In this document: positions 25,387 through 35,500 of the stretch, piece by piece
Layout of the letters: each line of letters opens with the position of its first letter
How positions within the stretch are numbered: position 1 is the stretch's first letter
NCBI RefSeq assembly: GCF_036417355.1
Contig: NZ_CP143889.1
Span: 2,666,001 to 2,730,000 of the forward strand
Reading direction: 5' to 3'
Length of the DNA stretch: 64,000 nucleotides
Source: Akkermansia sp. RCC_12PD
GTDB taxonomy: Bacteria; Verrucomicrobiota; Verrucomicrobiia; Verrucomicrobiales; Akkermansiaceae
Notes under the pieces: generated by a model
Told to the model about the DNA's origin: nothing
Database searches by the model: none
What the model saw: only the letters and a program-made list of their open reading frames with translations
Made by a program: the position numbers and the translations under genes

Positions 25387-25968
25387 TCAGCGTTTCAGCA
25401 CCGGGCGGTAATGTCCGGTAATGGTAAAGGAAAACAGGCAGTCTTCCTCCTGCGTGCCGCTGCCGATGTTGTGGATGATCAGCGGCGTGCCTTGCTCCGT
25501 CTTTTTGTCGGAAACGATGCCGATGTGGGGAACGCCCCCTGCGTCCAGGTTCCACGTGACGAGGTCGCCGGGCAGGTAATCCGCCGCCGTCTTCGTGACG
25601 GGCACGGACCATCCCTTGCGGGTAAAGAAGGTGCGCAGGTTGGGCACCCGGCGGTGGTCGATGCTGCGGTCCGTGCCCTTCAGGCCCCACAGGTTCGGGT
25701 ACCTGGAAAAATTGGCCTTCATGTCCTCGTGCACGGCTTTCTGGAGGTCCAGGCCGAATGCCCGCAGGGCGCGGATAACCACGTCCGTGCATACGCCCGT
25801 GTTCTTGGGAACATCCCCGTTGGGGTAGGGGATGACCTGGTAGGAACCGTCGTAGGAGGTGGTCACCCCTATCTGTCCGCGCGCCTTGGCGGCCAGCGCG
25901 GCGTTGTCCGCCATCAGGAACGCGGAACAGGAGAGGAACAGGAAAGAGAGAGCGGCGGCAAACTTCAT
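25387..25968 (-). CDS. DUF1287 secreted protein, NlpC/P60-like
   Basis: The 193-residue product has a signal peptide (FAAALSFLFLSCSAFLMA) and then the DUF1287 domain. Candidate catalytic residues are visible in GVCTDVVIRALRAFG (Cys60), GGVPHIGIVSDK and PLIIHNIGSG. The arrangement Cys, then His, then His/Asn resembles the NlpC/P60 papain-like superfamily, whose members often cut peptidoglycan peptides. It is expected in the periplasm or as an exported protein. The enzymatic role is an inference from fold-level resemblance. It lies 38 bases downstream of purD on the same strand, so the two may share a transcript. Confidence 0.82.
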   Translation of the reverse strand: MKFAAALSFLFLSCSAFLMADNAALAAKARGQIGVTTSYDGSYQVIPYPNGDVPKNTGVCTDVVIRALRAFGLDLQKAVHEDMKANFSRYPNLWGLKGTDRSIDHRRVPNLRTFFTRKGWSVPVTKTAADYLPGDLVTWNLDAGGVPHIGIVSDKKTEQGTPLIIHNIGSGTQEEDCLFSFTITGHYRPVLKR

Positions 25969-26006
25969 AGGTCGTTGTTGAGAGAGTTGCGGAAGTGTGC
26001 GGAAGG

Positions 26007-27263
26007 TCAGACAAAGCTGGCAAAGCCGATGTCCGGCCTGCGCTGCAAGCCGTCGAAGCTCACCTTCTTCGTTTCGTTATGAGCGCGCTGGCGCGCCTCG
26101 GAAAGGGTTTCTCCTTGCGCCACTACGGCCAGCACGCGGCCGCCGTTGGTTTCATAGCAGTTCCTGTCTCCGTTCCAACGGGTGCCGGCGTGATAGACGG
26201 AGGCGTTCGCCACGTCGTCCAGGCCGCTGATGGCGTCCCCGGAATGGGATGATTCCGGATACCCTTTGGAAGCCAGAACGCAGCAGACGCTCCAGCCGTT
26301 CTTAAAGGAGATTTCCTCCGGCGTGAATTCCCCCTTGGCGCCGTGCAGGCAGAAGGAAGCCAGATCGCCGGAAAGCAGGGGCATCACGGCCTGGCATTCC
26401 GGATCGCCGAAGCGGCAGTTGTACTCAATGACCTTGGGGCCGTTCGGGGTCAGCATCAGCCCGAAGTACAGGAAGCCGCGGTAGGGAAGGCCGTCTTTCT
26501 TCAGTCCGGCTACGGTCGGGGCCACGATTTCCTTCTCAATGCGTTCCAGCATTTCAGGCTCTACCAGCTGGCGGGATGCCACGGCGCCCATGCCGCCCGT
26601 ATTGGGGCCGGCGTCGCCTTCCTTGAGGCGTTTGTAATCCCGCGCCGGGCACAGGATCAGGTAATGGTCGTCCACCAGGGCTCCGAAGATGGAAACCTCC
26701 GGTCCGGTTAAAAACTCTTCCACCAGGAGGCGGCCTTCTCCAAAGCGCCTGTCCGTGAACACCTCTTTCAGGAAGGCATCCGCTTCCTCGCGGCACATGC
26801 ACACGGCCACGCCCTTGCCTGCGGCCAGCCCGTCAAACTTCAGAACGGTAGGATAAACGCCGCGGATGAATTCCTGGGCCTCTTCCAGCGTGGCGGCCAC
26901 GCGGGCCTGCCCGGTGGGAATCCGGTGGCGCAGCAGGAACTCCTTGGCGAATTCCTTGCTGGCTTCCAGCTGGGCGCTTTCCTTGACCGGCCCCCAGCAT
27001 GGAATCCCGACCTTGGCGCAGGCGTTGGCCAGCCCTTCGTCCTTCACCAGGTAGCTTTCTTCCCCGGCTACGCACAGGTCCACCTTATTGGAAACCATCC
27101 AGTCGATCAGCGTAGGCAGATCCCTGGCGGGAATGGGCTCGGCCAGGCGGTTGATGGCGTCGCTGCCCGGGAAGCAATACATTTCCGGAGCGGACGGAGA
27201 TTCCTTCAGTGCCTTGACCAGCGCGTGTTCACGCCCACCTTTTCCAATGACGGCAATTTTCAT
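26007..27263 (-). CDS. purD: Phosphoribosylamine-glycine ligase
   Basis: The 418-residue product joins glycine to phosphoribosylamine using ATP, the second step of purine synthesis. The N-terminal GGREHAL motif is present (MKIAVIGKGGREHALVKAL). The ATP-grasp region holds TVLKFDGLAAGKGVAV and the metal-binding end EYNCRFGDPECQ. GDAGPNTGGMGA is also canonical. I set the start at 27263, where the family N terminus begins; the frame runs open for another 900 bases upstream, but that stretch overlaps the opposite-strand gene and is chance. Length is normal. Confidence 0.96.
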   Translation of the reverse strand: MKIAVIGKGGREHALVKALKESPSAPEMYCFPGSDAINRLAEPIPARDLPTLIDWMVSNKVDLCVAGEESYLVKDEGLANACAKVGIPCWGPVKESAQLEASKEFAKEFLLRHRIPTGQARVAATLEEAQEFIRGVYPTVLKFDGLAAGKGVAVCMCREEADAFLKEVFTDRRFGEGRLLVEEFLTGPEVSIFGALVDDHYLILCPARDYKRLKEGDAGPNTGGMGAVASRQLVEPEMLERIEKEIVAPTVAGLKKDGLPYRGFLYFGLMLTPNGPKVIEYNCRFGDPECQAVMPLLSGDLASFCLHGAKGEFTPEEISFKNGWSVCCVLASKGYPESSHSGDAISGLDDVANASVYHAGTRWNGDRNCYETNGGRVLAVVAQGETLSEARQRAHNETKKVSFDGLQRRPDIGFASFV

Positions 27264-27521
27264 ACGCACATGAGTATGCAGGCGCGGAGTGAATTTGCCA
27301 AGCTGAAATGAATGGAGAAACAGACCGTTTGAGGGCATGTCCGCCAGGGGCCGTGGCTCTCCCGTTTGTGCGGTAATTTCATGAAAACAGCACGGGAAAA
27401 ATCCCCGCCGTGTTTTTTTACGCGATGTTCCATGCACTTCCAATCTTGCCGGGCGGGACTCCTTCTGTTTTAATGACAGCGGTTTTCCCTTGCCGTCTGC
27501 GGGGAGGCCGGAAAAAGGGAA

Positions 27522-29501
27522 ATGATGAATGCCGCATTCCACATCAGTCATGCCGGGATACGCCGGATGGCGGGAGCCTGCCTGCCGCTTTTTCTCGTGT
27601 TCCTGGCGGTTTGCGGAGGAATGCGGGCGGCCGGAGCCTCCTGGGAGGTGCGCGGGTATGATGTGGAAATGAGGGTTTCCCGGAATGCAGGCGTTTCCGT
27701 AACGGAGCGCATCTCCGTCTTCTTCAGCGAATACAGCCACGGCCTGTACCGCACCATCCCCACGGCCCTGCGCATGAAGCGCATCGTCAACGGACGGGAA
27801 AAGGAATACCTGTACCACCTCCGGGTGGAGGACGTCAGGGTACAGGGAAGCGGCTTCTCCTGCCAAAGACAGCAGGATGAGGGCAGAAGCCTTCTGATAC
27901 GGGCGGGAAACCCGGACCGGTTGCAGAAGGGCGATGCCGAATATGTGCTTTCCTACACGGTGCAAATGCCCGATGACCTGGTGGAGGAATACGACGAATT
28001 CCATTACAATATCATCGGTACGGACTGGGAGGTTCCTTTGAACGGCGTGCGCTTTTCCATTGCCTTTGACAAGCCTGCCGACTTGTCCGGCTTCCGGATG
28101 TACCGGGGAACCTATGGAAGCAGGGATGAACGTGGAATTGACTATGAAATCTCCGGCAATGCCGTTCGCGGCACGGTGGACGGCAGGCTGGGGGCGCATG
28201 AGGGGTTAACGGCTTATGTGCGTCTGCCGGAAGGGTATTTTGAAGGCGCTCCCAAGCCCCCTTCCTTCCTGATTTCCGTCTTTGCCGCCGTGTGTGCCGG
28301 TCTGGCCGCCGGGGCTGTCTTCCTGATGTTCCAGACCTTCCGGACCGGAAGAAATCACAAAAGGGAAACGGGGAATCCCTTTCCTGTTCCTCCGGAACTG
28401 GACAGTGCCTCCCTGGCGTTTGCATGGGGAGGCGTTCCGCGCAACAGGCTGCTTCTTTCTCTGGTTCTCTGGCTGGTCTCCAAGGGATGCATGAAGGTGA
28501 AGGAAGAGGATGGGACCGTTTCCGTGCGCCTGATGAAGGGTGCGCATCATCTGCCGCCGCATGCGCGCACGTTCCTGCACGGCCTGTTCGCATCCGGCAA
28601 GGGAAACTGGGTGCCCCTGGGCCTCTTCCGGCCCGGTTTTTCCCGCGTGCTGGAGAAATCCTTTCAACAGCTTGAAGACGGATTCCAGGGAGAACGCCGT
28701 CTCGGGAACGGACTGGGCGGCCGCATGGCGCTGATGGCTTTTGCCATTTCCCTGGCGGCCTCCGCCGCCATCAGCCTGGCAGGCTGGCATCATTCGTTCA
28801 TGGTCCATTTTGGCGCCGTCATGGGCGGCACGATCGTGCTGGGCTTTTTGGGAACGGGAATGATTTATACATCAGGCAGGCACTCGGGGAGGGGGCTGTG
28901 GATCAGGGTTGTCCTTCCCGTTCTCTGCATGGCCGGGCTGCTGTTTGGCGTGGTGACGGCCTTCCGCCTTCTGGCTGATGCGGTGATGGTGAACTTATAT
29001 TATGATGCGTGGCTGTGGATTTGCCTCGGTTCCGTTTGCACCGCGTTTCTGGCTCTGGCGCTTGCCTGTAAGGAATCCGCCTACAAAAGAAAAACGGCGG
29101 CGGAGGCCTCGGAACTGCTGGCCTTCATGAAAAACGCGGAACCGGACCGGCTCCGGCGGCTGGCGGAGACAAACCCCGGCTATTTCTGGTCCCTGCTTCC
29201 GTATGCATACGCATGGGGCGTGGATGACAAGTGGATTCAGAAATTCAAGACTTTGGAAATGCCTGTCCCGGAATGGCATCAGGGCGGGATGAACGCTGAA
29301 AATCCGGTGTTTTACGCCGTTGCGTGGAGCCTGTCCTGCCATTTGAACATGTTCCTTCTGTCCTTGCCCTCGGGCCCGGGAAACGGCATGTCTCCCTGGG
29401 ATGCTGGCTCCTCATCCTCCTTTTCCGGCAGGGGAGGGGTCTCCGGAGGCGGAGGATTCAGCGGAGGGGGATTCGGGGGCGGAGGCGGCGGTTCGTGGTA
29501 A
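27522..29501 (+). CDS. DUF2207 membrane protein
   Basis: The 659-residue product has an N-terminal signal or anchor (residues 15-40). An extracytoplasmic DUF2207 domain follows (SYHVEMR-like pattern: GYDVEMRVSRNAGVSVTERI, EYSHGLYRTIP, DEFHYNIIGTDWEVPLNGV). Next come a membrane helix near 250-270, a cytoplasmic segment and further helices near 400-500. The C terminus is a glycine/serine tail (GGGVSGGG, FGGGGGGSW), as is common in this family. The function of the family is unknown. It is transcribed divergently from purD and ends eight bases from the convergent YbjQ-like gene. Confidence 0.85.
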   Translation: MMNAAFHISHAGIRRMAGACLPLFLVFLAVCGGMRAAGASWEVRGYDVEMRVSRNAGVSVTERISVFFSEYSHGLYRTIPTALRMKRIVNGREKEYLYHLRVEDVRVQGSGFSCQRQQDEGRSLLIRAGNPDRLQKGDAEYVLSYTVQMPDDLVEEYDEFHYNIIGTDWEVPLNGVRFSIAFDKPADLSGFRMYRGTYGSRDERGIDYEISGNAVRGTVDGRLGAHEGLTAYVRLPEGYFEGAPKPPSFLISVFAAVCAGLAAGAVFLMFQTFRTGRNHKRETGNPFPVPPELDSASLAFAWGGVPRNRLLLSLVLWLVSKGCMKVKEEDGTVSVRLMKGAHHLPPHARTFLHGLFASGKGNWVPLGLFRPGFSRVLEKSFQQLEDGFQGERRLGNGLGGRMALMAFAISLAASAAISLAGWHHSFMVHFGAVMGGTIVLGFLGTGMIYTSGRHSGRGLWIRVVLPVLCMAGLLFGVVTAFRLLADAVMVNLYYDAWLWICLGSVCTAFLALALACKESAYKRKTAAEASELLAFMKNAEPDRLRRLAETNPGYFWSLLPYAYAWGVDDKWIQKFKTLEMPVPEWHQGGMNAENPVFYAVAWSLSCHLNMFLLSLPSGPGNGMSPWDAGSSSSFSGRGGVSGGGGFSGGGFGGGGGGSW

Positions 29502-29509
29502 AAGCCGGA

Positions 29510-29833
29510 TCACGGCTCCGGACGCAGGACGACGGCCGTGCCGTAAGCCAGCAATTCGCTGAGGCCCTGGCCGATTTCACTGCTGGCAAAACGCAGTCCG
29601 ATGACGGCATTGGCTCCCATGGCCTGTGCGTTCTCCTGCATCCGCTCAATGGCCAGGGCGCGGGTATCGTTCATGAGCTGGGAATACTGTGTGATCTCTC
29701 CGCCTACCAGGGTTTTCAGGCTTGCCATGATATCGGAGCCCACATGGCGGGCCTTGACGGCGTTTCCGGTCACGTGGCCCAGAACCTTCTCAATGGACTG
29801 GCCGGGAGTTGTTTCAAGAGTGCTGACGTACAT
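29510..29833 (-). CDS. YbjQ-like (UPF0145) protein
   Basis: The 107-residue product matches the small cytoplasmic UPF0145/YbjQ family, predicted to form a pentameric ring. Recognisable parts are MYVSTLETTPGQ at the start, NAVKARHVGSDIMASLKTLVGG in outline, QENAQAMGANAVIGLRF and the end YGTAVVL. Length is typical. I set the start at ATG 29833; the longer open frame upstream has no family similarity. The function is unknown despite an older heavy-metal-binding label. Confidence 0.9.
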   Translation of the reverse strand: MYVSTLETTPGQSIEKVLGHVTGNAVKARHVGSDIMASLKTLVGGEITQYSQLMNDTRALAIERMQENAQAMGANAVIGLRFASSEIGQGLSELLAYGTAVVLRPEP

Positions 29834-30035
29834 GAAGCATATCTCTGGCAAAAGGGCAGGAAAATCAAGCAAATAAGCGGAGGAAGAGCATCCGCATCCG
29901 TACCCGGTGCGGAAGGTGCAGAGACGTTCCCGAAGGAATAAAAATGACTTGTAGAAAAAGTTTTCGTTTCTACGCTCTTCTGCGGCAATCATGGGAGCCG
30001 TCCTATTCAGCAGGCTGAAGAATGCCGTGGAGGTT

Positions 30036-30746
30036 TTACTTTTCCTTCCCCTCGCCCGGCAGTGGAGACGTTGACTGCTCATAGGACTTAGGCTCCGTCT
30101 GCTGGGCACCATTGACGGCAGCCCACAGGAGCCCGCCGGAATAGAAGAGTGTGTTGCTGGCAAGCCCCAGCACGCAGTCCACGGGATAAAGCGGCAGCGC
30201 AGCCATCGTGGCGAGGGGGCCCCATGCGCTGCGAGAGGTCGAGAGCTGTGCAAGCCCCGGCGGGTTATGGATGCCATCCACTCGGACCAAGTTGTTCTTG
30301 CCACGGTAGGGCACCAGCGTCTCGCGGTGGCGGATTTTCCTGTTCGGTTCCTGCGACCATTTCGTATATTCCACCTGCTTCGGCAGTCCGGGAAGCAATT
30401 CTACCCCGTGTTCGTACTTGTCCACCTTCACCCAGAGAGTGCGTCCCGTGGGTTCCACGCCACGGGCATACACTTGGTTGGTAAAGGCAAAGTCTCCAAG
30501 GCAGACCGGGCGGGTGGAGGGGCTGTAGGTCACTTCGGGCACTTGCATGACCACCGCCGAAGGAAACTTGTCCACCGCCTTTGACTGCGGTACATAGACG
30601 GTTCCCCCCACAGGCTTCGTCAAATCGACACCCGTGCAGGTATTTGGCAGTTCGCGGACGCAGTAGAAGAGGTTCCAGCCCACCCCACCGCAACTTGTGA
30701 GCAGTAGTGCTGCGGTGATGATAAGGAATGTAGTAAGAATTTTCAT
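30036..30746 (-). CDS. Putative lipoprotein of unknown function
   Basis: The 236-residue product has a lipoprotein signal with lipobox LLTSC (Cys19) followed by GGVGWNLFYCVRELPNT. A region near 185-215 (LATMAALPLYPVDCVLGLASNTLFY) is hydrophobic and resembles the proline-containing segments of small YceK-like lipoproteins. That resemblance is weak, and the protein is otherwise unrecognised. It sits between the YbjQ-like gene and a broken gene next to tRNA-Gln, in a stretch with lower GC than its surroundings. Confidence 0.7.
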   Translation of the reverse strand: MKILTTFLIITAALLLTSCGGVGWNLFYCVRELPNTCTGVDLTKPVGGTVYVPQSKAVDKFPSAVVMQVPEVTYSPSTRPVCLGDFAFTNQVYARGVEPTGRTLWVKVDKYEHGVELLPGLPKQVEYTKWSQEPNRKIRHRETLVPYRGKNNLVRVDGIHNPPGLAQLSTSRSAWGPLATMAALPLYPVDCVLGLASNTLFYSGGLLWAAVNGAQQTEPKSYEQSTSPLPGEGKEK

Positions 30747-30884
30747 CAGGTGTGTCGAGTAGATACTCTCTATATTATAAGCTAACGAATCTCAACCACG
30801 TTTTCCAAATAACCACATTTTTTAGCATTACAGAATCCCTTATATATAAACGTTTACAAAAGACAGGTAAAGAATCGTGTTACT

Positions 30885-31396
30885 TTACCACCCTTCAACA
30901 ATCTTGAAGTTGCCGTCTTGTCCAACGGCACCTGATTTGACTCGTTCAAGTTTTCGCCCCATGAATTTGCGGTTGTGTTCAGGCTTGATCATATCAAGCG
31001 GCATATCTTGGTTATCACCTGGGAAAGCCGGAAACTGTTCTACTGTCTTTTTATCTTTGCTTCACAGACAGGGCTTGCGTGTCCTCCTCCATTCAGCTGG
31101 ATAATCACGCACTCCTTGTATGTAGGATGATCCTTTAGAATCTTCTTGGCTTTGCGTTCATTTGAAGAAACTGCCTTAACAGTTTCTGCGTCTTCGCGTT
31201 CACCATTGGGCTGCTTTTCCAATTATCCGGCCATAATGCAGGCTTTAGCTTCACCCTCCTTCAGAAGGTGGTCCTTGCTCTTGTCCAGAGAAATAGAGGC
31301 AGGCATGATGTCAACACTTGTAGATTTACAAACCTTGTGCCCGGCTACTGAGAAGGTAGCTATCCGTTTGTTTTTTACTTTGCTTGGTCCTGCCAT
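30885..31396 (-). pseudogene. Broken gene of unknown family (nonsense plus frameshift)
   Basis: Read on the minus strand from ATG at 31396, a coding-like frame gives MAGPSKVKNKRIATF and so on for 57 codons. It is interrupted by TAA at 31223-31225, then continues in the same frame (LEKQPNGEREDAETVKAVSS) to a stop at 31040-31042. From about 31065 a different frame takes over and reads smoothly (KTVEQFPAFPGDNQDMPLDM) to a TAA at 30885-30887. Joined, these give one protein of about 170 residues broken by one nonsense codon and one shift in an A-rich run. The composition in all three parts is hydrophilic and protein-like. I do not recognise the family. Confidence 0.6.
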
Positions 31397-31486
31397 GATT
31401 TTTTTGAGTTGGGGAGAGAGGCCAAGCAACAAGATATGCGCTATCGGGGGAAGTATTTCGCCTGATGCTGTGAAAGCAAGAAATGC

Positions 31487-31514
31487 AAAACTCCTTGATT
31501 TCTCAAGGAGTTTT
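31487..31514 (-). terminator. Terminator of tRNA-Gln
   Basis: A perfect 12-base-pair stem (31487-31498 with 31503-31514) with a four-base loop lies 21 bases downstream of the tRNA on the minus strand, ending in TTTT. Confidence 0.8.
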
Positions 31515-31535
31515 GAATGGCGATAAAGCCTAAAG

Positions 31536-31610
31536 TGGTAGCCCTATGAGGACTCGAACCCCAAAATACGGAACCAGAATCCGCTGTGTTACCGATTACA
31601 CTATAGGGCT
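31536..31610 (-). tRNA. tRNA-Gln (anticodon CTG)
   Basis: Reverse-strand cloverleaf: acceptor AGCCCTA with TAGGGCT, D arm GTGT/ACAC, anticodon stem GCGGA/TCCGT with loop TTCTGGT, T stem TGGGG/CCTCA with loop TTCGAGT, discriminator A and an encoded CCA. The anticodon CTG reads the glutamine codon CAG. Confidence 0.93.
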
Positions 31611-31640
31611 ATGTAACGGGCACCTTTGCGGTGCGGGCGG

Positions 31641-31669
31641 ATTTAAGCGGAAACGCCCGTTTTTTGCAA
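31641..31669 (-). promoter_or_regulatory. Promoter of tRNA-Gln
   Basis: On the minus strand TTGCAA (31664-31669) and TTAAAT (31641-31646) are 17 bases apart, about 30 bases upstream of the tRNA. Confidence 0.6.
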
Positions 31670-31743
31670 GTTTTTTTTCATTTAAATGTCGTCCGGATGC
31701 AAAAAAAATGGGAGTCGCGGCCGGGCGGTCTTTTCATAACGGT

Positions 31744-32208
31744 TCAGTTTGCCAGGGAGCGGAAGTATTCCTTCACGTATTCTTCCGTGATCTGCTGGCG
31801 TTCCGGCGTGCCGTGGCGTCCCTGGGCAAGCTGCCAGGGGGAATTGGAGGACATGCTGCTGCGGGCCAGCTGCTGTGCCGTATATTTGCCGTACTGTTTC
31901 CATATCTGCTCCAGGGAGGGAATGGCGTCCGTCTCCGGTTCCAGCGGAGGCTGGCGCCGGCTGGGGTGTTCAATGGTGCCCCAGGGGGCTTGGTCCTTGT
32001 ATTCGTGGTAGATGGAGGGAAGCACGGGACCCTGGGGCCATGCTTCGGCGGTCTCGTTGATGAGGCGGATTCCGTTTCTGTGCAGATGCCACCAGTCCGC
32101 GAGGATGACCAGATGGTTGAGTTTGACGGGATTCAGGGGAGTTCCGTTTTCATTCGCCCGTTGAATGAACCAGTTGCAGAGTTTTTGCGTGGTAATGTGA
32201 TTGGACAT
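31744..32208 (-). CDS. DUF4065/Panacea-domain protein
   Basis: The 154-residue product fits the SocA/GepA-like DUF4065 (Panacea) family. The N terminus has KLCNWFIQRANENGTPLNPV and LNHLVILADWWHLHRNGIRL, and the middle has AWPQGPVLPSIYHEYK, the family's signature order. Panacea proteins often act as antitoxins or proteolysis adaptors paired with diverse toxins. No partner toxin gene lies beside it: the neighbours are tRNA-Gln and a large protease on the other strand. A stand-alone regulatory or adaptor role is therefore as likely as a toxin-antitoxin role. Confidence 0.82.
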   Translation of the reverse strand: MSNHITTQKLCNWFIQRANENGTPLNPVKLNHLVILADWWHLHRNGIRLINETAEAWPQGPVLPSIYHEYKDQAPWGTIEHPSRRQPPLEPETDAIPSLEQIWKQYGKYTAQQLARSSMSSNSPWQLAQGRHGTPERQQITEEYVKEYFRSLAN

Positions 32209-32582
32209 GCTGATAGTTGTGGCCGCTATTATAGAAAGCGCAGGTGTTTTTCACAACACTAAACACGGCACAGGGGTATCCGCCTCAAGACTTCTGCGGG
32301 TAAACGGCAGGAAGCCGGAATTCATGCGGCAAAGGGTTACGGTTTAAGTGGAGAAGAAGAATTTGCCGTGTCATATGGTTTCCGGAAATCCGCCGCCATT
32401 CTTTTTGTAATAAGAATGTAATGAATATTGTTGGAAACAAGTGAATTTGATCATTTCCAACAAATGGCGAAGAAAGGTAAAAGCCGTAATTGGACACATG
32501 TTTTTGAATTTATGGATTGATTTATAGAAATATTTTGAACATTAATCATTCAAACTGTTTAACCTGTTAATTCCATCCTGTC
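32209..32582. promoter_or_regulatory. AT-rich divergent region upstream of the S6 protease gene
   Basis: About 370 bases lie between two divergent genes. The right half is AT-rich and has TTGAAC at 32535-32540 but no well-spaced -10 box. No open frame in it looks coding. Confidence 0.35.
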
Positions 32583-35500
32583 ATGAATTTACATTATATC
32601 TATCATTCCGGATTGCTGGGGGCTGCCTGCCTCCTTTCTTCTGCTTACGGCGGCTTGATGGCGGATTCTTTTGACGTCCAGACGTACCGCGATTTTGCGG
32701 AAAACCGGGGCGTTTTTGACGTCAATGCGGAAAATATTGCCATTTATGACAAAGAGGGCAATTACGCGGGCACCATCTCCCGGATGATGAATTTCGACAG
32801 TGTGGCGGATGCCCATATTGGAGAGGCCGCGCTGGTGGGAGGGCCCGGTTTCATTGCGACGGTGGCGCATGATTATTACAATTCTTTCGTTACGTTCACT
32901 AAACGTTTTGGCGCCACGCCCGGAACTCCGTTTTACGATTCCTACCGGAGCGTCACGAGAAAGGATGCGTGGGGCGATACACCCAACAATTATACGTACG
33001 ACTACCGCGTGCAGCGGCTGAGCAAGATTGTGACGGAGGCGCAATACGTTCCCTACCTGACGGACCCGGAATATCTGGACAACATGAAGGGAAGGCTGGT
33101 CATGAGGGCGGGGGCCGGAGTTCAGGCGGTCGCCACTGGAAACGGCAAGCAGGAAAGGATTGATGGTTCCTATGGCTATTTGACCGGAGGCACTCTGGTT
33201 TTTGAGGGGCAGGCAAAAGTAAACGGAACCGGAGATCCGAACCCGGAAAACGCCAAAACCTATCCGGCCTATCGGTTTTGGTACGGTTTCAAGAGGCCTT
33301 CCGAAGCCAATCCATTGCCTTCCGGCGCATTGTCCGGGGACAGCGGCAGTCCCTGTTGCGTGTACAATGAGAATTCCGGGCAGTGGGAATGGGTCGGGGC
33401 CGCCCAGTCTGCCGGCGGAAGCGGTTATGGGCTGACTACCCACATGCGTTCCGGCAACCAGTGGGCGCAGGCTTACGTGGACAGCTTTAACCGCACCGTC
33501 AGCGTGTCCGCAGGAGGCGGTGCCGTGCTGTGGAATGTGACGGATGCCGATGGAAACGGCACTTTCGTGCAGGGAGATCTTGCCACGGATTACACCGGAC
33601 TTGCTTCCGGCTTGCGCGGGGATACCTCCACGCAAGGCACGCAGGCGACCAATGAGCAGTTGAATGCGTGCACCAATCTGATTTTTGACGGTTCGGGCGG
33701 AGCGATTGTGCTGCAGGGTTCCGTAGACACCGGAGCCGGTTCCTTGACCTTCAACCACGATTACGTGCTGAGCGACGGCGGCAATGCTTCGTACCGCCTG
33801 AATACCGCGGGCTTCGTGGTCAATAAAGGAGCCGCGGTCACCACATTGCTGACCGGAGCTTCCGGGGACGAGTGGCGGAAGATCGGAGAGGGAATGCTGA
33901 TTGTGGGAGGACATGGGAACAATGCGGCGGATATCAATGTGGGAGGCGAAGGCATGCTGATTCTGGACCGGGACGGTTATGCCGCCCATCATGTGAAGAT
34001 GAACGGAGGGGAGACGATAGTGCGTCTGGAGGGAGAAAACCAGTTATCCGGGGAGTTTATTTTCGGCCACCGCGGGGGCATTGTGGATATGTATGGTCAC
34101 AGCTTGTCCTTATCCGCTATTACGCATCTGGATTCGGGAGCGTGCTTTGGCAATTTTCTTGCCAATTCCACCGTAACCTTCACATTTACAGGGAATGGGG
34201 AACAGAATTACCTGGGTCGTTTTCTGGATGAAGGTTCCCCGAAGAACGGCCAGTTGAACGTGGCGTATGCTCCCGGAACGGCGGAAGGTTCCGTCTGGAA
34301 CCTGTCCGGCGTCATCCTCAATTCCGGGACATGGACGGTGCAGGGAGGAGAGGTGAAGGTTGCGGGAGTTCCCACGCTGCACGCCGGAGGCTATGTGGAT
34401 GAAAACGACTGGCAGACGGCCATTTTTACTACCGGAACAATTCAGGTGGAGAATGGCGCGCGGTTTACGGCAGGAGCGCATGCGGAAGTGGCTTCTTCCG
34501 TCAACGTGGCGGAAGGGGGAACGTTCGGAATTCTTTCCGGCGGCAGCCACAGCGGAAATGTGATGCTGACCGGGGCGGGATCCATATTCCGGGCGGAGGT
34601 GGATTCCGGTTCCGCAATAGAGTCCGGCGTGATTTCCGGAGCCGGTTCTCTTATGAAAACCGGGGAAGGAACGCTGGTGCTGACCGGGGGCAATTCCTAT
34701 TCCGGCGGGACGACGATTGAAGCAGGAACCCTGGCCGTGGGCGATGGGGAAAGGAATGGAACTCTGGGCACCGGTCCTGTGGTCAACAAGGGAGTTCTTT
34801 CCTTCAACGTTTCCGGCTCTGTTTTCTGCAATTCAGAGATATCCGGCACGGGTGTTCTCGTGAAAGAGGGTTCCGGATTGCTTACCGTGCAGAAACGCCA
34901 GACATATACGGGAGGAACTACGGTCAATGCTGGAACGCTGTTCCTTATTTCAGGAGGGAAGGAAGGCATCATCCGCGGGAGTCTGGTGATTAACCAGGGC
35001 GGAAGGGTTGCTCTCCGCGGGGTTGACTGCTTCGGCAATTCAGGGAATGACGCCTGCGTCGGGAATGTGGAGATCAACGGGGGAACGCTGTTGCTGAACG
35101 ATACGAGAAACCAGACATTCAGGAATATAACGGTTACGATGGCGGGGGGAATGCTGGACAGCGAAGTGCTGACGGGCAAGGGCGGCATGGACGTCTGGAC
35201 GGACACCGTTTTCCAGGTGAGGGCGGCGGAGAAGGCGTCGGAAATCGGGAATATCAATGTCCGGCTAAGGGGCGGCAATCCCACGGCATTTGTAGTGGAA
35301 CGGGGTACGGCGGCGTCCGATTTGAACATCTCCGGTAATATCGTCAATTTCTCCGGTGCCAAAGGCGCCGTTGCCAAGTCGGGCAACGGCATCATGGTTT
35401 TGTCCGGCAGGAATACCTATTCCGGGGGCACGACGATCAATGGGGGAACGCTGGTCGCCGCTTCCCATCAGGCTCTTGGAACGGGGCAGGTTGCGGTCCA

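Noticed and set aside
31744-32208. A full toxin-antitoxin pair around the Panacea-domain protein
   Set aside because: No adjacent toxin-like open frame is present on the same strand; the neighbours are a tRNA and a divergent protease gene.
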